A stretch of DNA of 64,000 bases from Bacteroidaceae bacterium (GTDB taxonomy: Bacteria > Bacteroidota > Bacteroidia > Bacteroidales > Bacteroidaceae), in assembly GCA_017552435.1 (NCBI GenBank), contig JAFZPZ010000010.1:31118-95117 (forward strand), in the 5' to 3' direction. Made by a program: the position numbers and the translations under genes. The notes under the pieces were generated by a model. The model did not search any database, was not told the origin of the DNA, and saw nothing but the letters and a program-made list of their open reading frames with translations. Shown here piece by piece: positions 16,576-24,991 of the stretch (position 1 is the stretch's first letter; each line of letters begins with the position of its first letter).

Positions 16576-17889
16576 ATGAATGTTAAGAGTATTATTGCCG
16601 CTCTATTTATAATGGTGGCAGGTGTACAGACAGTATGGGCGCAGAAGGTCACGCTTTATATGTCAAATAATCAGACTATCGAGTGCGATATTGAGCGACT
16701 TGATAGCATCGTCTTTAGTGAAAAACCAGCAGCAGAAATAGTCGTTACCGTTGATGCAAATGGCAATGCAGATAGTGGACATTGGTTTGAAAAGATTGAT
16801 GAGGCAAATTTCTATATAGATGACATAAAATACACGGCCCAATATGGTGATTTAATTGTTACAGGCTATAATATGGATTTCTTCAAAGGTGCTGCTACAA
16901 TTATGTCTAAATTAATATACCGAGGCAGGATAATGAATGTCGTTGAAATCTCAGGAGAAGCTTTTAAGAACTGTAAAGTTTTGACCTCTGTCAACATTCC
17001 AAACAGCATAACAAGAATAGGTAGCAGTGCCTTCTCTGGTTGCAGCAGCCTGACCTCTATTACCATTGGTAAAGGGTTAACAAGCATCGATAGTTGGGCC
17101 TTCAACAATTGCACCAGTCTTGAAAAGGTTATTATACCAAATATTACCGCTTGGTGTAGTATCTCGTTTTCTACTATGATTTCACATTCTTATAATGGAT
17201 ATGAAGTTGTGGAATCTTTAAGTGATTCTAGTAATCCTTTATTCTATTCTCATCACCTTTATTGTGATGAGAATACAGAAATAACCAAACTTGTCATACC
17301 AGATGGTGTAACGAATATTAGTTCTGGGGCTTTCATCAATTGTAACAGCCTGACTTCAATCTCAATCCCAAATAGTGTAACAAGCATTGGCAAATATGCT
17401 TTCTATGGAACATCTTGGTTTGACAATCAGCCAGACGGCTTAGTATATGCTGGTAAGGTTGTTTATATTTATAAAGGAGAAATACCTGAAGGGACTGACA
17501 TTGTAATTAAGGAAGGTACATTAGGGATAACAAGCCAAGCCTTCTATCGTTGCAGTGGCCTAATATCTGTTTCTATTCCTAATAGTGTGACAAGCATCGG
17601 TTATGAAGTTTTCGATGGTTGCAGCAACCTGTCATCAGTTGCCATCGGTAATGGGGTAAAAAACATCGGAGAACATGCTTTCTTTGGTTGCACAGGCCTG
17701 ACCAATGTTTATTGCCTTGCAACGACACCACCAAATGGTTATCATTATGATGGTTACTACTATAGACATGCTTTTGACAGGTCACATATCGCAGAACACA
17801 CAACACTCCATGTCCCCGCAAATTCAGTGGATGCCTATAAAGCAACCGAACCTTGGAGTAGCTTTAAGAGCATTGTAGCCATAGAGTAA
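16576..17889 (+). CDS. BspA-like leucine-rich repeat surface protein
   Basis: 437 residues from the ATG at 16576, which gives a signal peptide (MNVKSIIAALFIMVAGVQTVWA). A short leading segment is followed by a DANGNADSGHWFEK block and then by LRR_5-type repeats of about 23 residues (SITIPNSVTSIGxxAFxGCSxL). The tail LHVPANSVDAYKATEPWSSFKSIVAIE is the usual C-terminus of this group. Such proteins are secreted and bind host or bacterial surfaces. The segment before the repeats and the tail are shared with the protein encoded at 43846-46152. First gene of the AT-rich islet, with its own promoter. Confidence 0.87.
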   Translation: MNVKSIIAALFIMVAGVQTVWAQKVTLYMSNNQTIECDIERLDSIVFSEKPAAEIVVTVDANGNADSGHWFEKIDEANFYIDDIKYTAQYGDLIVTGYNMDFFKGAATIMSKLIYRGRIMNVVEISGEAFKNCKVLTSVNIPNSITRIGSSAFSGCSSLTSITIGKGLTSIDSWAFNNCTSLEKVIIPNITAWCSISFSTMISHSYNGYEVVESLSDSSNPLFYSHHLYCDENTEITKLVIPDGVTNISSGAFINCNSLTSISIPNSVTSIGKYAFYGTSWFDNQPDGLVYAGKVVYIYKGEIPEGTDIVIKEGTLGITSQAFYRCSGLISVSIPNSVTSIGYEVFDGCSNLSSVAIGNGVKNIGEHAFFGCTGLTNVYCLATTPPNGYHYDGYYYRHAFDRSHIAEHTTLHVPANSVDAYKATEPWSSFKSIVAIE

Positions 17890-17980
17890 TCAAGCCCCAA
17901 AAAAGATTTAATATCATCCGACACTCTAACTATATGACGTGACGAGTTCAGGAGATATCTTTTAATCATTAAAAAATGAT

Positions 17981-19072
17981 ATGAACAACGAAGGAGTTTC
18001 ATATACAAGAACTCAATTCAAGAAAGAATTTGCGAAATTGATGGAATCGGCATCAATTCCAAGCAATATGTCCAATGCTGAGATAACAAAACGTTATATG
18101 GAACTGTTTTCTTTTGTAGAGCCATATATTCCCCGTAAGCTATTTCGCTTTCGTAAATGTGATATTAATAGTATTATTTCATTTGAGCAGAACACAATTC
18201 CTGTTTGTGCGGCATATAAATTTCCAGACAAATACGACTCGACAGTCTATTACGACCACAAGACCATATTACAAAGGGCAAGAAAAGCCTATGATCAACT
18301 TATGCCAAATTGGCTTTTTATGTTGAAAAATAATCCTTCTGCATTTCCATCAAATCAAATGACTTCGAAAATCTTAGAACTTATTCATAGTTCGAAATCG
18401 GATGGGGAAATTATAGAGTTAATATGGCATGACTACGAAAAATTGCAATACGAATGGGAACAACATATTACTAAACAAGAACAATGGCCACGAGCGAACA
18501 AGACGACAAAAATAGCATGCTTCACGGAAGCAGTCAAATCAAAATTCATGTGGGACAACTATGCTGACGGATACACTGGATTTGCTTTGGAATATGATTT
18601 TAGAGGTTGGCGCTCTTTATCAATTAACAATCATGCAGTTATGCTTTTCCCCGTCATATATTCTTCTCAAAAGATGGATGCAACTGAAATGATAGATATA
18701 TTAGGTGCTCAAAATTATATGATATACAATAATGTATCAGAAGACATAAAAAGACATTATGCTGCAACAGTTCCAATAAACAGTTTGTATTTTCAAAGAA
18801 TGTATCTTTATAAAGACAAAGCGGAATATTCCCATGAAAAGGAGTGGCGTCTGTTAGATATGGAAGATATGAACTCTCCAGAGGCAAATGAAGACTATTT
18901 TGCAATAAATGATACAAATAGCCTGAAAGCAATATACTATGGTCCCGAAATAAATTCACATTATAAGTCACATTTGCGAAGTATTGCAAAACAGAAAAAG
19001 ATACGAGAATATGATGTCATACTTGACACCAATAACCGAAAATATACGTTAAAAACAATTCTTCTTAAATAA
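17981..19072 (+). CDS. DUF2971 family protein
   Basis: 363 residues. Features of DUF2971: RKLFRFRKC near the start, the central FMWDNYADGYTGFALEYDF block, and AEYSHEKEWRLLD near the end. It is soluble, with no signal peptide. The biochemical role of DUF2971 is not known to me; such genes are often in accessory regions. It lies 29 bases before the Schlafen-like gene, so the two may be co-transcribed. AT-rich compared with the core genes on either side. Confidence 0.8.
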   Translation: MNNEGVSYTRTQFKKEFAKLMESASIPSNMSNAEITKRYMELFSFVEPYIPRKLFRFRKCDINSIISFEQNTIPVCAAYKFPDKYDSTVYYDHKTILQRARKAYDQLMPNWLFMLKNNPSAFPSNQMTSKILELIHSSKSDGEIIELIWHDYEKLQYEWEQHITKQEQWPRANKTTKIACFTEAVKSKFMWDNYADGYTGFALEYDFRGWRSLSINNHAVMLFPVIYSSQKMDATEMIDILGAQNYMIYNNVSEDIKRHYAATVPINSLYFQRMYLYKDKAEYSHEKEWRLLDMEDMNSPEANEDYFAINDTNSLKAIYYGPEINSHYKSHLRSIAKQKKIREYDVILDTNNRKYTLKTILLK

Positions 19073-19101
19073 TGCAACTAAGACTGTAACTATTTGCAAA
19101 T

Positions 19102-20553
19102 ATGGAATATACGGATTTCAAAAGACTTATTGATAGTCTGATAGTCAAAAATAAGGAAACTGAATGGATTGAATTCAAAGAAAACTTTCACTCCAAAGAG
19201 GAAATCGGCGAAAGAATTTCTGCTCTTTCCAATAGCGCGTTCCTTTGCAATATGCCATACGGCTATATTGTGTTTGGAGTAAATAACGACAAACTAAAGG
19301 TTGTTGGTACAGATTTCTATGCAACACGAAAGAAAGTCGGAAATGAGGAACTGGAGTCATGGTTGTCAACTCGTCTTAATCCTCGTATTGACTTTGAGAT
19401 TATTGATGATTATAATTATGAGAACAACGGGCATATTTGCGTGTTTAAAATTCCAGCTGCAACGAATCAACCTGTTTCTTTCTTGCATGAAGAATATGTC
19501 AGAGTAGGGTCCACAACAAGAAAATTAAGAGACTTTCCACAAAAGGAGGCAAAAATCTGGAAAGGTGGACAGAAGGCATTAGAGAAAATTTTGGTAAAGG
19601 AAAAACTATCAGCTACACAAGTGCTTTTTTTGTTGAGTGTGGAGACATATTTTGACATGATGAAGCTACCCCTGCCAACTGACACCGTGGGAATCATCGA
19701 CCGTATGCTTGCGGAGAAAATAGTGGTACAAGATGAGGTAGGATATAGCATTACCGAACTCGGAGCCCTATTGTTTGCTAAACGCCTTTCGGATTTTGAT
19801 GATTTGCGTAGAAAGATGGTACGCGTGGTTGTATATAAAGGGAAGAGTAAAATAGATATCGTTCGCGAGCAATCTTTTGATGCTGGTTATGCCATTAGTT
19901 TTAAGACAATGGTAGAATGGATTAACAGCCAACTTCCAGCCAATGAAGAAATAGGACAAGCATTACGTTCTACTGTTACGATGTATCCAGAAATTGCCGT
20001 CAGAGAAATTGTGGCAAATATGATTGTTCATCAAGATTTCAGCGAAAAGGGGTTTCCAATGGTTGAGATTTATACCGACAGAATAGATGTGTCCAATCCT
20101 GGACAACCAATTATTAGTGTAGAAAGATTTATTGATGAATACAATTCGCGAAATTCTTCATTGGCAGACTTGATGCGTCGGTTGGGCATATGTGAAGAAT
20201 TGGGTAGCGGCCTTGACAAGGCGGTAGCAGCCATCGAATTGTTTCAACTGCCTCCTCTTCGTTTTACAGTCCAAGAGGCTCGAACAACTGTTACCTTGTT
20301 TGCATACCGTAAATATGCCGACCTTGACAGACAAGAGCGTATATATGCTTGCTATCAACATGCCTGTTTGAAATACGTTACTAACAGCAAAATGACCAAT
20401 CTGACTCTTCGTGAACGTCTTGGGATAGACAAACAAAACTATCCGATGGCATCACGCATTATAAAGGATGCACTGAATGCAGGTAAAATTAAGGAAGAGA
20501 AGACAGAGAACCAAAGTCGGAACAATAAAGGATATGTGCCATTCTGGGCATAA
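19102..20553 (+). CDS. Schlafen/AlbA_2 domain protein with HATPase-like domain
   Basis: 483 residues. Residues about 15-150 form an AlbA_2 (Schlafen-type) nucleic-acid-binding domain: EWIEFKENF at the start, NMPYGYIVFGV, and EEYVRVGSTTRKL at the end. Residues about 280-410 resemble the HATPase_c_4 domain of RecG-like putative regulators (AVREIVANMIVHQDFSEKG, ISNPGQP-like VSNPGQPII, LGICEELGSGLDKAV). A C-terminal winged-helix-like tail follows. Proteins of this build are annotated as ATP-binding transcriptional regulators, and some take part in phage defence; nothing here settles which. Probably partnered with the DUF2971 gene. Confidence 0.85.
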   Translation: MEYTDFKRLIDSLIVKNKETEWIEFKENFHSKEEIGERISALSNSAFLCNMPYGYIVFGVNNDKLKVVGTDFYATRKKVGNEELESWLSTRLNPRIDFEIIDDYNYENNGHICVFKIPAATNQPVSFLHEEYVRVGSTTRKLRDFPQKEAKIWKGGQKALEKILVKEKLSATQVLFLLSVETYFDMMKLPLPTDTVGIIDRMLAEKIVVQDEVGYSITELGALLFAKRLSDFDDLRRKMVRVVVYKGKSKIDIVREQSFDAGYAISFKTMVEWINSQLPANEEIGQALRSTVTMYPEIAVREIVANMIVHQDFSEKGFPMVEIYTDRIDVSNPGQPIISVERFIDEYNSRNSSLADLMRRLGICEELGSGLDKAVAAIELFQLPPLRFTVQEARTTVTLFAYRKYADLDRQERIYACYQHACLKYVTNSKMTNLTLRERLGIDKQNYPMASRIIKDALNAGKIKEEKTENQSRNNKGYVPFWA

Positions 20554-20671
20554 TGTATGTAACCAGTATGTAACTACATATATCTTTTTTCACGATTGAT
20601 GAATCCTAAAAACGCCTGTAAATAGGCATATTTCGTATATAACTCGTATGTAACTGGTATGTAACTAATCC

Positions 20672-21628
20672 ATGAGTAAGACCCTCTACATCTTCAACCC
20701 CGAGAACGACATGGCTTTGGCCGATGGGAAGCCGGGCTATACGCCGCCTGCACAGATTCAGCAGATGCGGCGGGAATTGTGGTGGCTGCCACAATGGTGG
20801 GCTGAAGAGGAAGATATTGTTTGGAATGGAGAAGAGCGACTCAACCTCCCAGACGACACAAAAATACGGCCCTGGGGCTGGAGTCCTGCCCTTTGTCATC
20901 AGTTAAAACAAGCAGGCGTACAGGAGTCGCTTCTGCCATCAGCAGAGAAGCTTGAACACATTCGCCAACTCTCGCACAGACAGACGGCAGTTGCCTTGTT
21001 GAAAGAATTGCGTGAACAGCTTCCACTTGACGGACATTTTGCAGGCGATTCAACCTTTTGCCACACCACCAAAGAAGTAGAGGAAGCCGTAGAAAGATAT
21101 GGCGAAGCAATACTCAAACTGCCTTGGAGCAGCAGTGGAAGAGGTATAAGACAAGTCAAAGCAACAGACACTTCTCCTTTAAGAGGAAGATGGAAAGGGT
21201 CTGTCGTCGTGGAACGTTTCCTGCATAAGATAGCCGACTTTGCTCTCGAGTTCTGGCTCGATGGCAAGGGTGGCGTGGAGTATCGCGGGCTTTCTCTCTT
21301 CTACACCAACAATCGGGGCGCTTACATGGGCAATTGGGTAGCTCCAGAAGGGCAAAAGCTCGCATGGTTGGCACAATACATTCCCTTGCAATACCTTCAA
21401 GACATCAGGACATGGTGGGAAGAGCGTCTGCGACACTTCGACTACAGCGGACCTGTCGGCATCGACATGATGCTGGCTCAGGAGGGCATCTGTCCCTGCA
21501 TCGAGGTAAATTGGCGCATGACGATGGGGCTTGTCGCCTGTCTCGCAGCAGAGCAAGGTCGCTATGGTCGCCTCGTTGTGGAGTACATCTACGGACACTA
21601 CTCCGCCGAAATCGAGGCATTTAGTTGA
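20672..21628 (+). CDS. ATP-grasp-like conserved protein
   Basis: 318 residues, beginning MSKTLYIFNPENDMALADG, a start typical of a Bacteroidales family next to SpoIID or glycosyltransferase genes. The centre (AILKLPWSSSGRGI) and end (GPVGIDMMLAQEGICPCIEVNWRMTMG) have the look of an ATP-grasp ligase: a phosphate-binding loop and an acidic-Asn metal site. Substrate unknown. A worn copy of the palindromic element (21172-21200, encoding SPLRGRWKG) lies in the middle. The islet at 16423-20683 separates this gene from the SpoIID fusion gene, its probable original neighbour. Confidence 0.7.
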   Translation: MSKTLYIFNPENDMALADGKPGYTPPAQIQQMRRELWWLPQWWAEEEDIVWNGEERLNLPDDTKIRPWGWSPALCHQLKQAGVQESLLPSAEKLEHIRQLSHRQTAVALLKELREQLPLDGHFAGDSTFCHTTKEVEEAVERYGEAILKLPWSSSGRGIRQVKATDTSPLRGRWKGSVVVERFLHKIADFALEFWLDGKGGVEYRGLSLFYTNNRGAYMGNWVAPEGQKLAWLAQYIPLQYLQDIRTWWEERLRHFDYSGPVGIDMMLAQEGICPCIEVNWRMTMGLVACLAAEQGRYGRLVVEYIYGHYSAEIEAFS

Positions 21629-21668
21629 AAATTCTCCACTTCCTGCCGCTTAATTGTCAATTTATTCG

Positions 21669-21676
21669 TAACTTTG
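21669..21676 (+). promoter_or_regulatory. Promoter -7 box (TAACTTTG)
   Basis: TAACTTTG lies 40 bases before the pyrE start, matching TAnnTTTG. Confidence 0.55.
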
Positions 21677-21716
21677 CTGCCGCATAATATACCGACAGGA
21701 TAAATCAAAAATAAAT

Positions 21717-22349
21717 ATGGAAAATGTCGAATCAATCTTTGCAGCGAAACTGCTTAAAGTGAAAGCCATCAAATTGCAACCCAATGACCCGTTCACATGG
21801 GCAAGCGGTTGGAAGAGTCCGTTCTACTGCGACAACCGTAAGACGCTCTCTTTTCCCGATTTGCGTTCCTTTGTCAAGGTGGAACTGACGCGCCTCGTCA
21901 TGGAACAATTCCCTGAGGCAGAAGGCGTGGCAGGTGTGGCCACTGGAGCCATCGCACAAGGTGCTTTGGTGGCAGACGCCCTCGCATTGCCCTTCGCCTA
22001 CGTGCGTAGCAAGCCAAAGGACCATGGGCTGGAGAACCTAATCGAGGGCGAACTCAAGCCCGGCATGAAGGTCATCGTTGTCGAAGACCTCATCAGTACT
22101 GGCGGCAGCAGTCTCAAAGCCGTCGAAGCCCTAAGGAAGGCAGGTTGCGAAGTGGTCGGAATGGTTGCTTCCTACACCTATGGTTTCCCTGTGGCAGAAG
22201 AGGCTTTTAAAGCAGCAGGCGTGAAACTCGTCACTCTCACCAACTACGAAGCCGTTGTTGCAGAAGCCCTCAAGACGGGCTACATCAAAGAGGCAGACAT
22301 CGAAGCCCTGAACAAGTGGCGCAAAGACCCCGCAAACTGGGACAAATAA
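21717..22349 (+). CDS. pyrE: Orotate phosphoribosyltransferase
   Basis: 210 residues, normal length. It converts orotate and PRPP to orotidine 5'-monophosphate in pyrimidine synthesis. The PRPP-binding loop VVEDLISTGGSSLKAVEAL is intact, as are the N-terminal FTWASGWKSPFYCDNR and the flexible-loop region YVRSKPKDHG. It has its own promoter box and is followed by the SRPBCC gene and argH. Confidence 0.95.
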   Translation: MENVESIFAAKLLKVKAIKLQPNDPFTWASGWKSPFYCDNRKTLSFPDLRSFVKVELTRLVMEQFPEAEGVAGVATGAIAQGALVADALALPFAYVRSKPKDHGLENLIEGELKPGMKVIVVEDLISTGGSSLKAVEALRKAGCEVVGMVASYTYGFPVAEEAFKAAGVKLVTLTNYEAVVAEALKTGYIKEADIEALNKWRKDPANWDK

Positions 22350-22428
22350 TCAAAAGAAGTTAAGCCAGCATACTGGCTGGAAGTAAAAGAGAAGTAACTT
22401 CCACTTTAACTACCATAATTTTTAAAAG

Positions 22429-22908
22429 ATGACCGAATACAAAAGTGAAGTAAAGAAGATATTCGCGCCCATTGAGCGTGTCTATGAGCGTTTGTCCGAC
22501 CTCAACAACCTGACTGTCATACAGCAGGGACTGGACAATCCGGAAGCGATGCAGCGCATCCAACAGCAGGCAGGCGACAAGGTGACACCAGAGCAGTTGG
22601 AGCAAATCGTTGAGAAACTGCGCTCTTTACGCTTCGACAGGGACTCCGTGACGGGCGACACACCAATGGGACCTGCTACCCTGCGTATCATCGAGCGCGA
22701 GCAAGACAAGACCATCAAATTCAATGCCGAGGGTATGCCCGTGGCTGCCAATATGTGGATACAGCTGCTGCCAGCCGGCGAAAGCGAGTGCGCCATGCGC
22801 CTCACCCTTAAGGCTGACCTCAACTTCTTCATCCGCCAGATGGTTGGCAAGAAGCTGGAAGAGGGCGTCGATGGCCTGGCACAAATGTTGGCAAGTTTAC
22901 CATACTGA
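22429..22908 (+). CDS. SRPBCC-family protein
   Basis: 159 residues with the START/SRPBCC layout: an N-terminal KSEVKKIFAPIERVYERLSDL strand and helix, a middle beta sheet, and a C-terminal amphipathic helix (FFIRQMVGKKLEEGVDGLAQMLASLPY). Such helix-grip folds bind hydrophobic ligands; the ligand is unknown. It sits between pyrE and argH as in other Bacteroidales. Confidence 0.82.
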   Translation: MTEYKSEVKKIFAPIERVYERLSDLNNLTVIQQGLDNPEAMQRIQQQAGDKVTPEQLEQIVEKLRSLRFDRDSVTGDTPMGPATLRIIEREQDKTIKFNAEGMPVAANMWIQLLPAGESECAMRLTLKADLNFFIRQMVGKKLEEGVDGLAQMLASLPY

Positions 22909-22967
22909 CCCCCCACCCCCCTTTAGGGGGAGAAATGATGTTCAATGTTCAATGTTTAATGTTCAAT
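22909..22967. repeat. Palindromic element plus ATGTTCA tandem repeat
   Basis: CCCCCCTTTAGGGGGAG (palindromic element core) is followed by four degenerate TTCAATG units that run into the argH start codon. Confidence 0.75.
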
Positions 22968-24351
22968 GAAAAGTAAGCTTTGGGACAAAGGATATGAGGT
23001 GACGGCAGAGATAGAGCGCTTCACCATTGGTCGGGACCGTGAGATGGATCTCTATCTGGCTGAGGCAGATGTGCTCGGATCGATGGCCCACATCACGATG
23101 CTTGAGAGTATTGGACTGCTTGAGAAGAATGAACTGCAGACGTTGCTTGCAGAGCTACGCAATATCCTGACGGAGATACGAGAGGGACAATTCGTGATCG
23201 AGGAGGGCGTGGAGGATGTGCATTCGCAAGTGGAACTGATGCTCACACGCCGCTTGGGCGACGTCGGCAAGAAGATACATTCCGGACGCAGCCGCAATGA
23301 CCAGGTGCTGGTCGATTTGAAGCTCTTCATCCGCAAGCAGTTGCGCCTCGTAGCAGAGGATGTCCGCAGCCTCTTTGCAGAGTTGCAGCAGCAGAGCGAA
23401 AGGTACAAAGATATTCTTATGCCCGGCTACACCCACCTGCAAGTGGCGATGCCCAGCAGTTTCGGACTCTGGTTGGGTGCCTATGCAGAGAGCCTTGTTG
23501 ATGACCTCGTCTTCCTGCAAGCCGCCTACCGCATCACCAACCGCAACCCGCTGGGTTCTGCTGCAGGATACGGTTCTTCGTTCCCATTGAACAGGACGAT
23601 GACGACGGAGCTACTCGGCTTCGATTCGCTTGACTACAATGTCGTCTATGCCCAGATGGGGCGTGGCAAGACGGAGCGCAATGTCGCCTTCGCACTGGCA
23701 AGCATAGCGGGAACTGTGAGCAAGCTTGCCTTCGACGCCTGCCTCTTCAACAGTCAGAACTTCGGCTTCATCAAGCTTCCAAAAGAATGCACTACGGGGT
23801 CCAGCATCATGCCGCACAAGAAGAACCCCGACGTCTTTGAGCTCACGCGTGCCAAGTGCAACAAGCTGCAAGCCCTGCCGCAGCAGGTTACCCTCATCAT
23901 GAACAATCTGCCCAGCGGTTACTTCCGCGACCTGCAAATCATCAAGGAGGTCTTCCTGCCTGCTTTCCAGGAGTTGAGAGAGTGCCTGCAGATGGCAACC
24001 TACATCATCGCTCGGCTCGAGGTCAACGAACACATTCTCGATGACCCGCGCTACGACCTCATGTTCTCCGTAGAGGAAGTGAACCGTCTGGCAAGCGAAG
24101 GGATGCCTTTCCGCGATGCCTACAAGAAGGTCGGACTTGACATCGAGGCTGGCAAGTTCGTCCCCAGGAAGGAAGTGCACCACACCCATGAGGGTAGCAT
24201 CGGCAACCTTTGCACGAAGGAGATAGCAGCCCTGATGCAGCAAGTCTGGGACGGGTTCCACTTTGAACGGGCAGAAGAGGCGGAAAAGACCCTCTCTGAC
24301 TCCCCCTTAAAGGGGGAAGAAATGTATCGAAACAACCACACACGCCAATGA
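22966..24351 (+). CDS. argH: Argininosuccinate lyase
   Basis: 461 residues. It cleaves argininosuccinate to arginine and fumarate in the last step of arginine synthesis. The fumarase/aspartase-superfamily signature GSSIMPHKKNPD is present, along with HSGRSRNDQV and GYTHLQVAMP. The start codon lies inside a tandem ATGTTCA-type repeat. The last 15 or so codons (SDSPLKGEEMYRNNHTRQ) come from a palindromic element that has run into the 3' end and replaced or extended the native tail. The stop overlaps the next start by 4 bases. Confidence 0.94.
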   Translation: MKSKLWDKGYEVTAEIERFTIGRDREMDLYLAEADVLGSMAHITMLESIGLLEKNELQTLLAELRNILTEIREGQFVIEEGVEDVHSQVELMLTRRLGDVGKKIHSGRSRNDQVLVDLKLFIRKQLRLVAEDVRSLFAELQQQSERYKDILMPGYTHLQVAMPSSFGLWLGAYAESLVDDLVFLQAAYRITNRNPLGSAAGYGSSFPLNRTMTTELLGFDSLDYNVVYAQMGRGKTERNVAFALASIAGTVSKLAFDACLFNSQNFGFIKLPKECTTGSSIMPHKKNPDVFELTRAKCNKLQALPQQVTLIMNNLPSGYFRDLQIIKEVFLPAFQELRECLQMATYIIARLEVNEHILDDPRYDLMFSVEEVNRLASEGMPFRDAYKKVGLDIEAGKFVPRKEVHHTHEGSIGNLCTKEIAALMQQVWDGFHFERAEEAEKTLSDSPLKGEEMYRNNHTRQ

Positions 24352-24424
24352 CTACTCATAACTTCCGTATTAATTCCCTTCGCTTTTTGTTCTCCCCCTT
24401 TAAGGGGGAGTTAGTGAGGGTCTG
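24288..24424. repeat. Two palindromic elements in opposite orientation
   Basis: The copy at 24288-24325 lies in the argH 3' end and the copy at 24386-24424 in the next gene's signal-peptide codons. They are near-perfect reverse complements of each other (CTCCCCCTTAAAGGGGG cores with flanking GACCCTC / GAGGGTC), and both are read in frame. Confidence 0.8.
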
Positions 24425-24950
24425 CCTTCTCTTTCTCCTCCTTTTGTCCTGCAAAGAAGGCGAGGTGAACAACAAATACTGCAGCCTGTCGGCAAGGCTA
24501 GTCATTGAGAACGTCACACAGGCACCGGTTCTCTTTACCGCCTGCGAGAGCATGGGCGAATACTGCACCGTAAAAAGCGACGGCCAGCGCTTCCTGTTTG
24601 CCAATGCCCAAGGCAAGACAGACCCCATCAACATCACAAGCAACCAGACCGGCTATTACTTGGGCCTAAACGGTTTCATTGTGGGGCGTCTCACTATTCC
24701 AGAGATAGGCGAGGACGATACACGTGTCGTTTGCTTTGATTTGGCCTGCTCCAACTGCTACCAGAACTATAATATCACCAAGCCCCTTGTCCTACAGACC
24801 GCCGGCTACGCGAAATGCAACAGTTGCGGGCGGACCTATAACCTGAATGACTGCGGCAACATCTCTAATGGTCCGGCAGGACGCTCCCTCTACCGCTACC
24901 GCGTCTATTACTATCCCCAAAGCCTCCTCCTTCAGATTCGTAATCCATAA
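24348..24950 (+). CDS. Lipoprotein with CxxC pairs, Rieske-like
   Basis: 200 residues. A hydrophobic stretch ending LLLLLSC gives a plausible lipobox, with Cys38 as the lipidated residue. The N-terminal part of the signal is lengthened by FSPFKGELVRV from a palindromic element. Residues near 125-165 carry CSNC...CNSCGRTYNLN, which recalls the pairwise Cys ligands of a Rieske-like or zinc-ribbon fold, but no complete Rieske CxH/CxxH set is visible. Function unknown. Coupled to argH by overlap. Confidence 0.65.
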   Translation: MTTHNFRINSLRFLFSPFKGELVRVCLLFLLLLSCKEGEVNNKYCSLSARLVIENVTQAPVLFTACESMGEYCTVKSDGQRFLFANAQGKTDPINITSNQTGYYLGLNGFIVGRLTIPEIGEDDTRVVCFDLACSNCYQNYNITKPLVLQTAGYAKCNSCGRTYNLNDCGNISNGPAGRSLYRYRVYYYPQSLLLQIRNP

Positions 24951-24991
24951 ATATGCCGTTCAATTCATTTGTAAACCTTACCTCTACAATC

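Larger units (their letters stand above)
16423..20683. mobile_element. Candidate inserted islet bounded by a 17-bp direct repeat
   Basis: About 4.26 kb between the vestigial start (16406-16422) and the real start (20684-20700) of the same gene. Its three genes are visibly richer in A+T than the flanking genes and have accessory functions (LRR surface protein, DUF2971, Schlafen-like). There is no transposase or integrase inside, so the means of entry is unknown; recombination through the repeat is the simplest reading. Confidence 0.55.
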
